Shown piece after piece: positions 1-8,899 of a stretch of 64,000 nt of DNA. How positions within the stretch are numbered: position 1 is the stretch's first letter; every line of letters begins with the position of its first letter. The notes beneath the pieces were generated by a model that saw only the letters and a program-made list of their open reading frames with translations, was not told where the DNA came from and did no database searches. This DNA comes from Chryseobacterium sp. JUb7. Lineage in GTDB: Bacteria; Bacteroidota; Bacteroidia; Flavobacteriales; Weeksellaceae. Position numbers and translations under genes: made by a program. The stretch covers positions 1-64,000 of the forward strand of contig NZ_JANUFF010000003.1 of assembly GCF_024806495.1 (NCBI RefSeq), in the 5' to 3' direction.

Positions 1-82
<82 letters not shown>

Positions 83-146
83 AAACTCAAAAAATAGCGA
101 GTAGTGAAAGCAGGTTCCCGGCTCCTAAACTACACGAATATAAAAA

Positions 147-172
147 CTTCCATCTTCCCGCATCCATCTTCC
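147..172 (-). repeat. dispersed intergenic purine/pyrimidine-rich repeat, copy 1
   Basis: A pyrimidine-rich stretch (CTTCC, ATCTTCCCG, CATCCATCTTCC in series) lies upstream of glyS. On the opposite strand it reads GGAAGATGG...GCGGGAAGATGGAAG. A related unit occurs at 46070-46093, and a weaker relative near 29782-29801. It looks like a family of short non-coding genomic repeats of unknown function. Confidence 0.45.
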
Positions 173-183
173 TACATTTTCAC

Positions 184-191
184 TATTTTTG
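184..191 (+). promoter_or_regulatory. -7 promoter box for glyS
   Basis: TATTTTTG matches the Bacteroidota -7 consensus TAnnTTTG and lies 22 bases before the glyS ATG, giving a short leader. Confidence 0.6.
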
Positions 192-213
192 CACTTCAGA
201 CGTTAAAAAAATT

Positions 214-1755
214 ATGGCAAAGCAAGAAGATGTTTTCAAGAAAGTGATTTCTCACGCTAAAGAATATGGTTTTATTTTCCCTTCGAGTGAGATCTATGAC
301 GGTTTATCCGCTGTTTATGATTATGGACAGAATGGGGCTGAACTAAAAAATAATATCAAACAATATTGGTGGAAAGCGATGGTACAGCTTAACGAAAATA
401 TTGTGGGTATTGATTCGGCAATTTTGATGCACCCAACAACCTGGAAGGCATCGGGCCACGTAGACGCTTTCAACGATCCATTGATTGATAATAAGGATTC
501 TAAAAAACGTTTCAGAGCAGACGTTTTGGTGGAAGATTACTGCTTAAAAATCGAAGATAAAGAGAAAAAAGAAATCGAAAAGGCAGCGAAAAGATTCGGT
601 GAGTCTTTCGATAAAGCTCAGTTTGAAGCGACGAATCCAAAAGTTTTAGAATACAGAGCAAAAAGAGAAGCTATTCTTTCAAGATTAGCAAAATCTCTTG
701 AAAATGAAGATCTTGCTGATGTAAAAGCTTTAATTGAAGAATTGGAAATTGCTGATCCAGATACAGGATCTAAAAACTGGACGGAAGTAAGACAGTTTAA
801 CCTGATGTTCGGAACAAAATTAGGTGCTTCTGCAGATTCTGCAATGGACCTTTATTTAAGACCGGAAACAGCTCAGGGTATTTTTGTTAATTTCTTAAAC
901 GTACAAAAAACATCCCGTCACAGACTTCCTTTTGGTATCGCTCAAATCGGTAAAGCGTTTAGAAATGAAATCGTTGCAAGACAGTTTATTTTCAGAATGC
1001 GTGAATTCGAACAAATGGAAATGCAATTCTTCGTTGCTCCGGGAACTGAATTGGAATTCTACGAACAATGGAAAACAAAACGTCTGAACTGGCACCTTGC
1101 TTTAGGTTTAGGAAACGAAAATTACAGATTCCACGATCATGAGAAATTGGCGCACTATGCAAATGCAGCGGCTGATATTGAGTTTAATTTCCCATTTGGA
1201 TTCAAAGAATTGGAAGGTATTCACTCAAGAACAGATTTCGATTTAAAAGCTCATGAGAAGCATTCAGGAAGAAAACTTCAGTTCTTCGATCCTGAAAGAA
1301 ATGAAAACTATGTACCTTATGTTGTGGAAACTTCAGTTGGTTTAGACAGATTATTCCTTTCCCTTTTCGCTCATTGCTTAAAAGACGAAACATTGGAGGA
1401 CGGTTCAGAAAGAACAGTATTATCATTACCACCAGCTTTAGCACCAATAAAAGCAGCTATTCTTCCATTAATGAAGAAAGACGGTTTGGCAGAATACGCA
1501 GAGCAGATATTTAATGATTTAAAATACGATTTCAACTTATTCTACGAAGAAAAAGATGCGATCGGAAAACGTTACAGAAGACAGGATGCGATCGGTACTC
1601 CTTACTGTATCACAATCGACCACGATTCATTGACGGATCACACGGTGACGATCAGAGACAGAGACACGATGCAGCAGGAAAGAGTTCCGGTTTCAGAACT
1701 GAGACGAATTATCGACGAAAAAACAAACTTCAGAAATTTACTTTCTAAACTATAG
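214..1755 (+). CDS. glyS: Glycyl-tRNA synthetase (dimeric class II type)
   Basis: Charges tRNA-Gly with glycine in the cytoplasm. The 513-residue product is a single-chain alpha2-type enzyme, not the alpha/beta type. Class II landmarks are visible: the motif-2 region with FRNEIVARQFIFRMREFEQME near residues 250-270, motif 3 GLDRLFLSL near residue 375, and a C-terminal anticodon-binding domain from about residue 410. Length is typical of Bacteroidota GlyRS. The ATG is preceded by a TAnnTTTG box, and a strong hairpin terminator follows the stop, so it is probably transcribed alone. Confidence 0.97.
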   Translation: MAKQEDVFKKVISHAKEYGFIFPSSEIYDGLSAVYDYGQNGAELKNNIKQYWWKAMVQLNENIVGIDSAILMHPTTWKASGHVDAFNDPLIDNKDSKKRFRADVLVEDYCLKIEDKEKKEIEKAAKRFGESFDKAQFEATNPKVLEYRAKREAILSRLAKSLENEDLADVKALIEELEIADPDTGSKNWTEVRQFNLMFGTKLGASADSAMDLYLRPETAQGIFVNFLNVQKTSRHRLPFGIAQIGKAFRNEIVARQFIFRMREFEQMEMQFFVAPGTELEFYEQWKTKRLNWHLALGLGNENYRFHDHEKLAHYANAAADIEFNFPFGFKELEGIHSRTDFDLKAHEKHSGRKLQFFDPERNENYVPYVVETSVGLDRLFLSLFAHCLKDETLEDGSERTVLSLPPALAPIKAAILPLMKKDGLAEYAEQIFNDLKYDFNLFYEEKDAIGKRYRRQDAIGTPYCITIDHDSLTDHTVTIRDRDTMQQERVPVSELRRIIDEKTNFRNLLSKL

Positions 1756-1758
1756 ATC

Positions 1759-1788
1759 AAAAGCCTTGAGAAATCAGGGCTTTTTTTT
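1759..1788 (+). terminator. intrinsic terminator after glyS
   Basis: AAGCCTTGA and TCAGGGCTT pair with one mismatch around a short A-rich loop and are followed by eight T residues, immediately after the glyS stop codon. Confidence 0.85.
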
Positions 1789-1986
1789 ATTAAAAAAGTA
1801 AAAAGAGAATAAGCCAAATAATTGAGATTTTAAGAATTAATAATTATCTGATATGGCATCTAATGACCGATTAAGAGACTTACTAATAATCGGTATTCGT
1901 CAAAACTTCCCACTTAAGCCTATCATCTCCCATCTGAGCGATCTTATTTTTATGAAGAGTTTATGATAAAATATGAGTTAATTTAT

Positions 1987-1994
1987 TACTTTTG
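1987..1994 (+). promoter_or_regulatory. -7 promoter box for the 2012 gene
   Basis: TACTTTTG matches TAnnTTTG and lies 17 bases before the ATG at 2012. The rest of 1789-2011 shows no gene. Confidence 0.55.
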
Positions 1995-2011
1995 AGATTC
2001 AAATTTCAACC

Positions 2012-3535
2012 ATGAAAAAAATACTCTTACTGGCATTTGGTTTAGTTCAGACTTTATATTTTTCCCAGACACAGGATTTGGCGGCTTTAGCTACCGGAGA
2101 GCACGTGGGTATGAATGCTTTATTTGATGAACAGGATAATCTTTATGGCTATGTATCTCTTTATTCTTATGGAAAATCCGGAGACAAAACAAAAAAATTC
2201 GAATATGTCATTCTGGATAAGAATCTAAATCCCGTCGCCAATAAAGAATTTGAAGGAGATATTACGGCAGGTTCCTATATGGGATATGTAGACTTCAGAA
2301 AAAAAGTAATTCTGCGCCCCAGTTCATTAGATTATTCTAAAGTCAAGATGGGTGAATTGTTTACGCCCCGTTCTATGGAAATTGACTTAGCGAATAATTC
2401 TGTTCAACCAAAGACTTATTACGACTACGACAACGGAACTTTTAAAATTATAAGTCAACCCAAAAACTGGAAAGATGCCCGCAAGGAAAACAGAGAAGAG
2501 AAAAAAACCAAAGGCTATAATTACTACTCTACCGTTTTTGAAATCAAAGAAGGTGGTTTTTTAGCTATTGAACTTAATGACTATGGGAAATATGTCAACA
2601 ACAATTCTCTGATAAAGTTTGATGAAAATAAAAACGAAGTCTGGAGATACAGATATAATGAAAATGGTGATAAAAAAAACACCGAAGAACTTGCATTGGT
2701 AGAAAAGGATGCCAAAAATATCTATTTCATCAAACAGAAAAAGACCAATGACACCAAGGAATTCACGTTGCTTGTTTTAGATATGAAAACAGGAAAAGAA
2801 GTGATCAGCAAACCTATTTCCGGGCTTTCTGATGATACTGTTGATCATATCACGTCTTTTTCTTCTACGACAAGAAGTTTAGATAACGACAAAACGTTCG
2901 ATGATAAAATTGTCATTGTCGGAAGAAATTATGAAAATAAAAAAGGAGTCGGCTTTGCAAGACTGATCATTGATAAAAACACCTTTGAAGTGACTACCAA
3001 AAAGATCAATTACGTTACCGATTTGTCTTCCTATATTCCAAGAATTGATGAATTCGGGTATGTGGAAAAAAGCTATCACCTTCAGCCTCGGGATGTCTTT
3101 TTCTTAAAAGACGGAAGTGTAGGAATTCTCCTTGAAAAATATAAAATAGACTTCAATTACGGAGTTCCTAAAACAACAGATTTGGTTTATATTTTTACAG
3201 ATAAAGATTTTAAAGTAAGAGGAACTAAAATATTCACCAAAGAAAAGTCTTTATCAACAAGTGATTATTTATTTTCACAATATATTAATGATGGCAATGA
3301 TGTTGTTTTCTTTTACAGAGATTTACAAAAAGACAAAGAAACCAGAGAGAAGAACTGGAAACTATTCATCAACACTCTTATTAACGGGACATTTAAGCAA
3401 GAGATAGTTCCTATTTCAGAAAAAGATTCTTATACTGTGATTCCTTATATTGGAAAAGAAGGTTATATCCTTCTCCGGGAGTTTAATGAAAAAGAAAAAT
3501 TCAATAAAATACGTCTTGAAAGACTAAATTACTGA
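2012..3535 (+). CDS. Secreted hypothetical protein, 507 aa
   Basis: I do not recognise a named family. The N-terminus is a clear signal peptide (MKKILLLAFGLVQTLYFSQ), so the protein is exported, probably to the periplasm or surface. The rest is rich in short beta-type segments with repeated 'D.K/N.F..' strands, which would suit a beta-propeller-like fold; that is inference. It has no C-terminal T9SS sorting domain and no lipobox. A TAnnTTTG box lies 17 bases upstream and a strong bidirectional terminator follows, so it is probably monocistronic. Confidence 0.8.
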   Translation: MKKILLLAFGLVQTLYFSQTQDLAALATGEHVGMNALFDEQDNLYGYVSLYSYGKSGDKTKKFEYVILDKNLNPVANKEFEGDITAGSYMGYVDFRKKVILRPSSLDYSKVKMGELFTPRSMEIDLANNSVQPKTYYDYDNGTFKIISQPKNWKDARKENREEKKTKGYNYYSTVFEIKEGGFLAIELNDYGKYVNNNSLIKFDENKNEVWRYRYNENGDKKNTEELALVEKDAKNIYFIKQKKTNDTKEFTLLVLDMKTGKEVISKPISGLSDDTVDHITSFSSTTRSLDNDKTFDDKIVIVGRNYENKKGVGFARLIIDKNTFEVTTKKINYVTDLSSYIPRIDEFGYVEKSYHLQPRDVFFLKDGSVGILLEKYKIDFNYGVPKTTDLVYIFTDKDFKVRGTKIFTKEKSLSTSDYLFSQYINDGNDVVFFYRDLQKDKETREKNWKLFINTLINGTFKQEIVPISEKDSYTVIPYIGKEGYILLREFNEKEKFNKIRLERLNY

Positions 3536-3536
3536 T

Positions 3537-3578
3537 AAAACAAAGAATCCTGATCATATGATTAGGATTCTTTGTTTT
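3537..3578. terminator. bidirectional terminator between convergent genes
   Basis: A perfect 15-bp inverted repeat (3537-3551 with 3564-3578, core AAAACAAAGAATCCT) encloses a 12-base loop. A-rich and T-rich flanks suit termination both ways. The right arm overlaps the last codons of the minus-strand M48 gene, which ends at 3562. Confidence 0.85.
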
Positions 3579-4875
3579 GATAATATTCTGAAATATTTTT
3601 AATTTCTTCAAGACTCAGATTCCACATAAAGCTTAAAAACTGCTGATAGCTGTCGCTCTGTTTTTTAGGCTCAACTCTGTCGAGATATCTATTGAGATTA
3701 TAATTTTTCCGGGCTTCATAAATTTTTGCAAAGTATTTTCCAAGCCAGTTTTTATGATAGGCTTCATCTTCTCCATCCTGTAAAAACTGCAGCGAAACAT
3801 AAATTCCCAATCCATAATCTTCGGAATGATAATAGTTGGACAAAACTTCCATTCTTGCCGCTTTTTCCAAGGTCATATAAGCAACCGAAGGTTTAAGAGT
3901 TTCAGCAGCCTGACTGAGCTCCGGGAAAACTTTCTTTATATTCTCTATTCTTTTAGCCATCTCAGGATGCGACGCCAAAGAATCTTTATTGAATTTTTCT
4001 TTATAAAAATCATAATTATAGAGTGAGAAATCTTCTTTTTTAAGCCACTGATCTTTAAAATGCTGATTAGGAAGCTCAAAAAACTTTTTATAGGTTTCCA
4101 CTTTTAATGCTCGGGGGGATATGGTATCAAAATCCTGAAGTCTTTTTAACATATTTACAAATTCACCCTTTTTGAAATCTCCTTTTGTGAAAATTGTATA
4201 TCCCAAAGAATCAGCTTCCATTTCCTGATGTCTTTTTTCAGCACCTTTTTTATACATTCTGTTTTTAAGAATATCAAAAGCTCTTTGATTAAGCCCGTTT
4301 TGCTCAATTTTCAGGTTTTTGACGGCTACCTTATCTTTTTCATTATTTTCAACAAATTCCATAAACAGCTTAAAAGAATGTTCTTTAATTCTATGTCCCA
4401 GTTCATGAGAAATTACAGCAGCAATCTGTTCTTCATTATCAAGCCAGTTAAAAAGCCCCATATTAATCACAAAAGTTCCGTCCAAAAGACAATATGCGTT
4501 GGGGGTATTATCTTTAGCTATTAATATTTTTAAATTCTGAGGAATTTGCGGATTATTTTTTCTTAACCTCTGAATCAGCGATTTCACGTGGATATCGTAA
4601 TCTGATTTAAAGATAAAATCTTTATTTTTCACCTGCTTCACAAAGTCAGTGCCGAATTCCTTATAAATTTTGGCAAGATCAGCCCCGGTTTTACCTGGAT
4701 ATTGTGATTTTATCTTTTTTATAAACAGATCATTATTTGTATTGAAATTTTGTATAAATTCTTTTCGCTGCGCATAATCTGCGGTATCTATTGTTTTATT
4801 TATCTGACTGAAAGACAATCCGAAAAAAAAGATAAATAACCCGTTAATAAGTCTAAAATTCATATTTTTTATCAA
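3562..4875 (-). CDS. M48-family zinc metalloprotease, exported
   Basis: Predicted zinc endopeptidase of the M48 (HtpX/Oma1/BepA-like) family. HELGH at residues 157-161 supplies two zinc-ligand histidines and the catalytic Glu. EMEADSLGY about 60 residues later fits the third-ligand glutamate helix. An N-terminal hydrophobic stretch ending SFSQ is a signal peptide and there are no further membrane spans, so it should be periplasmic, like BepA. An internal ATG at 4863 also fits the signal peptide and gives a more normal leader from the -7 box at 4883-4890. The C-terminal half may hold helical repeats. Substrate unknown. Confidence 0.88.
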   Translation of the reverse strand: MIKNMNFRLINGLFIFFFGLSFSQINKTIDTADYAQRKEFIQNFNTNNDLFIKKIKSQYPGKTGADLAKIYKEFGTDFVKQVKNKDFIFKSDYDIHVKSLIQRLRKNNPQIPQNLKILIAKDNTPNAYCLLDGTFVINMGLFNWLDNEEQIAAVISHELGHRIKEHSFKLFMEFVENNEKDKVAVKNLKIEQNGLNQRAFDILKNRMYKKGAEKRHQEMEADSLGYTIFTKGDFKKGEFVNMLKRLQDFDTISPRALKVETYKKFFELPNQHFKDQWLKKEDFSLYNYDFYKEKFNKDSLASHPEMAKRIENIKKVFPELSQAAETLKPSVAYMTLEKAARMEVLSNYYHSEDYGLGIYVSLQFLQDGEDEAYHKNWLGKYFAKIYEARKNYNLNRYLDRVEPKKQSDSYQQFLSFMWNLSLEEIKNISEYYQNKES

Positions 4876-4882
4876 ATAATCA

Positions 4883-4890
4883 CAAAAATA
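4883..4890 (-). promoter_or_regulatory. -7 promoter box for the M48 gene
   Basis: On the minus strand this reads TATTTTTG, matching TAnnTTTG, just upstream of the two candidate start codons (4875 and 4863). Confidence 0.5.
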
Positions 4891-4963
4891 GTTTATTTAC
4901 ATATCCATTTTAATTTTCGTATCAATTTTATTTTAAATTTGTTTTACACTAATCATTCAAAAT

Positions 4964-6103
4964 ATGTGGTTAATCATTTTACAAAGCTTTTTAATAATTC
5001 TCATTATTGCCATTATCCTCGTTTATATTTTCGGGTACGGTTATCTTTTTAACGGGATCTCGAAAACCTACTTAAAAGGTAAATCGAGCGCCAATATTGA
5101 TGATGGCAAGCTCTTTTCAAGCAATATCATTGCCACGGAAAATCCTGTTCTGTGGGAAGAAGCTCCCGGCTATAACACCACTGAACTTCCTCAAAATATA
5201 GTGGATGATCTGACCCATTCTCATACCGCTTCTTTTATTGTCATTAAAAGTGGAAAACTGATTCACGAACAATATTTTAACGGTTATAATCAGTTATCAA
5301 AAACCAATTCTTTCTCGATGGCCAAAGCAGTTACTGTAATGCTTTTAGGAAAAGCTTTGGAGGAAGGAAAGATTAAAAATATTGATGATAAATTATCCGA
5401 TTATTTTGATGAATTTAAACAAAAGGAGTTTGGAAAAGAGGTAACATTAAAAAACCTTGCCCAGATGGAAGCCGGCTTAAACTGGGATGAAGACTACAAA
5501 AATCCCTTTCTTCCAAATGCTAAAGCCTACTATGGAAGAAGCCTTATAAAAGCTACTTTTTCAAGAAAATTCAAAGAAAATCCAGGCAAAAAATTTGAAT
5601 ATCAAAGTGGTTCAACACAACTGCTTGGGTTTGCTGTCCGAAAAGCTGTTAATCAATCTTTAGCCAGTTATTTATCTGAAAAATTCTGGACGCCTTTGGG
5701 AATGGAACAAAACGCAGAATGGAGCACCGATGAAAGCGGAATGGAAAAAACCTATTGTTGCATTCATTCTAATGGAAGGGATTTTGCAAAATTGGGACAG
5801 CTATTTCTGGATGACGGAAAAGTTGGAGATCAGCAAATTTTAAATCTTGATTTTATTAATCAAATGAGGACTCCCACTCAGAAATCTGAAGAAATTTACG
5901 GCATGGGCTTCTGGATCAATCACGACAACCCCGTTAAACATTATTATTTTCTTGGATTACAGGGGCAATATATTATTATAGTTCCTGAGCATCAAATGGT
6001 CATTGTAAGAACGGGAAGCTATAATAATCTTCCTAAAAATGACCGGGGAAGGCCTGATCAGGTAAAATTTCTAGTAAATGAAACGGTGAAATTATTTCAA
6101 TAA
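4964..6103 (+). CDS. Membrane-anchored serine hydrolase, class C beta-lactamase fold
   Basis: Member of the penicillin-binding-protein-like/AmpC-fold serine hydrolases. One N-terminal membrane helix (residues about 3-25) anchors a large extracytoplasmic domain. The catalytic S-x-x-K is SMAK at residues 118-121, and YQSG near residue 210 is the Y-x-S/N element. Such proteins include D,D-peptidases, esterases and 6-aminohexanoate hydrolases, and few are true beta-lactamases, so the substrate cannot be assigned. The next gene starts 3 bases after the stop, so the two are probably cotranscribed. Confidence 0.87.
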   Translation: MWLIILQSFLIILIIAIILVYIFGYGYLFNGISKTYLKGKSSANIDDGKLFSSNIIATENPVLWEEAPGYNTTELPQNIVDDLTHSHTASFIVIKSGKLIHEQYFNGYNQLSKTNSFSMAKAVTVMLLGKALEEGKIKNIDDKLSDYFDEFKQKEFGKEVTLKNLAQMEAGLNWDEDYKNPFLPNAKAYYGRSLIKATFSRKFKENPGKKFEYQSGSTQLLGFAVRKAVNQSLASYLSEKFWTPLGMEQNAEWSTDESGMEKTYCCIHSNGRDFAKLGQLFLDDGKVGDQQILNLDFINQMRTPTQKSEEIYGMGFWINHDNPVKHYYFLGLQGQYIIIVPEHQMVIVRTGSYNNLPKNDRGRPDQVKFLVNETVKLFQ

Positions 6104-6106
6104 AAT

Positions 6107-6718
6107 ATGGAAAAACACAGCTCAAAAGTTGATGAATATATTGAAAAGTCTCAGGATTTTGCGAAACCGGTCTTAAATTATCTCCGCGAACTTGTTCATA
6201 AATACTGCCCTGATGCGGAAGAAGCAATGAAATGGAGCTTTCCAAATTTCACCTACAAAGGTAAAATACTTTGTTCAATGGCGTCGTTTAAACAACACTG
6301 CACCTTTGGATTCTGGCTGGAAGAGGAAATGAAAACCATGCAGGAGATCACAAAAGATATTGAGAAAAATTCTATGTTCAGCTTAGGAAAAATTTCTAAA
6401 ATCGAAGATCTTCCTTCAAAACCTCAGCTTAAGAATGCCATAAAAGAGGCTATGGAGCTTACAGATATGGGAATTACGTTGAAAAAAGCAGCTCCCTCTA
6501 AAACTGAAAACGAAATTCCAAATGAGCTTCAAAATGCACTAAATATCAGTAAAAAAGCTCTCGCTATTTTTGAAAAAGGGTCGCCTTCGTTTCGTAAAGA
6601 ATATATCAACTGGATCACGGAAGCAAAAACTGAAACTACCAGAAATAAAAGAATAGAACAGGCTTTGGAATGGATTTCTGAAGGCAAAGGAAGAAACTGG
6701 AAATATGAGAAAAAGTAA
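6107..6718 (+). CDS. YdeI/OmdA-like protein with N-terminal DUF1801-type domain
   Basis: The 203-residue protein has two parts. Residues about 10-120 resemble the DUF1801/YdhG fold (PDAEEAMKWSFPNFTYKGK). The C-terminal half carries the OmdA/YdeI-type signature (SFRKEYINWITEAKTETTR, then RIEQALEWISEGK). Proteins of this kind have been linked to bacteriocin or peptide resistance, but their biochemical role is not settled. No signal peptide, so cytoplasmic. It follows the serine hydrolase by 3 bases, implying one transcript. Confidence 0.82.
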   Translation: MEKHSSKVDEYIEKSQDFAKPVLNYLRELVHKYCPDAEEAMKWSFPNFTYKGKILCSMASFKQHCTFGFWLEEEMKTMQEITKDIEKNSMFSLGKISKIEDLPSKPQLKNAIKEAMELTDMGITLKKAAPSKTENEIPNELQNALNISKKALAIFEKGSPSFRKEYINWITEAKTETTRNKRIEQALEWISEGKGRNWKYEKK

Positions 6719-6778
6719 GTTTTGAGTTATAAATGATGAGTTATAAGTTTTGAATTTCATTAAATTTGAAATAACGTT

Positions 6779-7747
6779 TTAGTGGAAACGAAAATTTGCT
6801 TCAGGAAGGGTATTATTCTTTAAAAAAGCTTCATATTCGGGAGACAACTGTGCCCGTCCGAAAGTATTTTGTCCGCTCATACTTCCTAAACGCACTTTAT
6901 CCTTCCCGAATTTTTTGTTCATCGCATCCATTGCTTTCATTACCGGTAAATGTTGATTTTGTGTATCTTCCTCAAAAAGATTAATCAGCCTTTGATCTTC
7001 AGGAACAAAATCATTAACAATCACACCTGCTTTTTTGTAATAAAAACCTTCTTTAAAAATTGCCTCAAAAAGCTCATTCACAACCCTTCCGATAAGAATT
7101 GAAGAGTTGGTAGGATTGGGAAGAACCCGGGTCACAGCATTTCTGTATTCCGGCAAATCTTTTCGAAAACGGTTGGTCTGCACAAAAACAGTGATCATTT
7201 TACAACATGTATTTTGTTTTCTCAGCCTCTCCGAACAATACATTCCAAAAGTTTCCACACGCTCCCGGACCTCCTCTTTTTTTGTAAGCATTGTCATGAA
7301 GCTTCGGGTAACGGCAATCGACTTTTTGGGTGAAGGGGCATCCAGTTCCAATTGACGGATTCCTTTTAACTCATTGATCATTCTTACCCCATGAATCCCC
7401 ATAATTTTGCGAACCCACATTTCAGGCTTCTGAAGAAGATCCCAGGCTTTATACACCCCGTTATCCTGCATTTTTACAGCAAGCCTTCTCCCAATTCCCC
7501 ATACGTCACCAATGTTAAGCCATTTCAAAGCTTTTTCAATTTTTTCAGGAGTATCTAAAATATACACTCCCTCAAACTTGTCGGGGAAATCTTTAACAAT
7601 TCTATTGGCAACTTTACACAAGGTTTTAGTGGGAGCAATTCCGATGCTTACCGGAATATTCGCTTCAACATTGATTTTATTACGGATTTCAAGGCAGTAA
7701 TCATAAATATTGACATATTTAAATCCTGTAAGATTTAAAAATAACTC
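6779..7747 (-). pseudogene. umuC: umuC-like Y-family DNA polymerase, C-terminal fragment
   Basis: This holds residues 102-423 of a Y-family translesion polymerase. Reading from 7747 it runs ELFLNLTGF, then VSIGIAPTKTLCKVANRI (the canonical UmuC palm/fingers segment), the helix-hairpin-helix region (NIGDVWGIGRR) and the little-finger domain. There is no start codon at its 5' end. The missing first 101 residues lie 14.26 kb away at 22007-22309, in frame and on the same strand. Joined at the shared ATTGAT, the two give 423 residues, essentially the length of E. coli UmuC (422). A TTG inside the fragment could start a 280-residue peptide, but it would lack catalytic palm residues. Confidence 0.93.
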
Positions 7748-7748
7748 A

Positions 7749-7790
7749 TCAATATTATCAAAAGCTTTCGATAACGTTGATTATCAAAAC
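7749..7790. other. left attachment site of the element
   Basis: The spacer TCAATA (7749-7754) is followed by the arm TTATCAAAAG (7755-7764), its near-palindromic partner CTTTCGATAA (7765-7774), and a third related unit TTATCAAAAC (7781-7790). Clustered inverted arms beside a 6-bp spacer are what tyrosine recombinases bind. Site assignment is inference from this structure and from the umuC junction. Confidence 0.75.
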
Positions 7791-7880
7791 TTAAAAATAA
7801 TCATAAGCCTAAAATACAAAGTATTAATTATCAATTATTTAAATCATCAACTTTCTATTTAGGCTTTTGATTATAATATA

Positions 7881-8897
7881 TTAGCTCAGACTTTTGAGAA
7901 AGTCTTTCAGTTTAGGATTCTTTTCCCAAGATCTTTCTGTATTACTTTCAGGAAGAACATTTACATAAACGGATTCTAACGCTTCTCTTTTTTGCTTTGA
8001 ATCAGCACGGGCATAAATTTCTGTGGTCTGTATGCTTTTGTGTCCCAGAAAGTCTCTAATATAAACTAGGTTAACACCACCTTGTAATAAATGCATTGCT
8101 TTTGAATGTCTTATAATGTGAGGACTAATTTTTGATGGTATCAAATCTTCATTTTGCAATCTAGCTGACAATGCATATTTCTTTAAAATATATGTTATTC
8201 CAGCGGTTGTCAATTTTTCGCCTATTCGATTAGAAAATAAAGGACTTTTTTCTCTTCCAAATTTATTCAACCCAAAGTCCTGTATATAATTTTTTAAAAG
8301 ATCCGTTTGTTCTTTTTGTAATGGAACAATTCGTTGCTTATTTCCTTTCCCAACTAATCTAATTGTATTTGGATTATCAAATCTTATAGAATCTGGTGTT
8401 AAGTCAGCAATTTCTTGGACACGAGCGCCACTGTCATAGAGCAGTGCAAGAAGAGCCAAATCCCTTCTAGAACTTCGTGAATTTAGTGGAACTTGATCTA
8501 AAAGTAATTTTATTGCATCTATTGATAGGTAAGAGAAACTTCCGCTTTTATCTTTCTTTAGTCTGATAGAGCGGATATTCTGCCATTCTGAAATTCTCAT
8601 TGGCTCCTCATATTGTAGATACTTACAAAAAGATTTAATAGCTGCATATCTTTGGTTTCTAGTTGAAATTTCATTTCTATGTTCGTACTCAAGCCATTGT
8701 AAAAAATCTAAAACAACATTTCTATTTAAATGTTTTAATTGTAGATTGTCGGCATTAATATTTTTTTCGTCTTTCATGAATATTAATAGAAGAGTGAAAG
8801 CATCCCTATAAGCTCTAATAGTATGTTTTGACGAATTACATTCTCCAATTAGATATTTTATGAAGAAATTTTCCAAATGTTTAGCAAAATCTGTCAT
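7881..8897 (-). CDS. Tyrosine recombinase, third of a trio (RitC-like)
   Basis: A 338-residue site-specific recombinase of the phage-integrase family. An N-terminal SAM-like core-binding domain (about 1-100) precedes the catalytic domain. Visible active-site elements are Arg in DSGARVQEIADL, the H-x-x-R box HIIRHS, the downstream LGHKSIQTTEIYARAD histidine, and the nucleophile Tyr in TEIY. It is the last gene of the trio. Its ATG lies 2 bases after the stop of the second recombinase, so the genes are surely cotranscribed. It lies about 130 bp from the left attachment site. Confidence 0.93.
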   Translation of the reverse strand: MTDFAKHLENFFIKYLIGECNSSKHTIRAYRDAFTLLLIFMKDEKNINADNLQLKHLNRNVVLDFLQWLEYEHRNEISTRNQRYAAIKSFCKYLQYEEPMRISEWQNIRSIRLKKDKSGSFSYLSIDAIKLLLDQVPLNSRSSRRDLALLALLYDSGARVQEIADLTPDSIRFDNPNTIRLVGKGNKQRIVPLQKEQTDLLKNYIQDFGLNKFGREKSPLFSNRIGEKLTTAGITYILKKYALSARLQNEDLIPSKISPHIIRHSKAMHLLQGGVNLVYIRDFLGHKSIQTTEIYARADSKQKREALESVYVNVLPESNTERSWEKNPKLKDFLKSLS

Positions 8898-8899
8898 GA

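Noticed and set aside
4964..6103. Second antibiotic-resistance beta-lactamase
   Set aside because: It has the AmpC-like fold motifs but is membrane-anchored and resembles general serine hydrolases; no evidence of beta-lactam hydrolysis.
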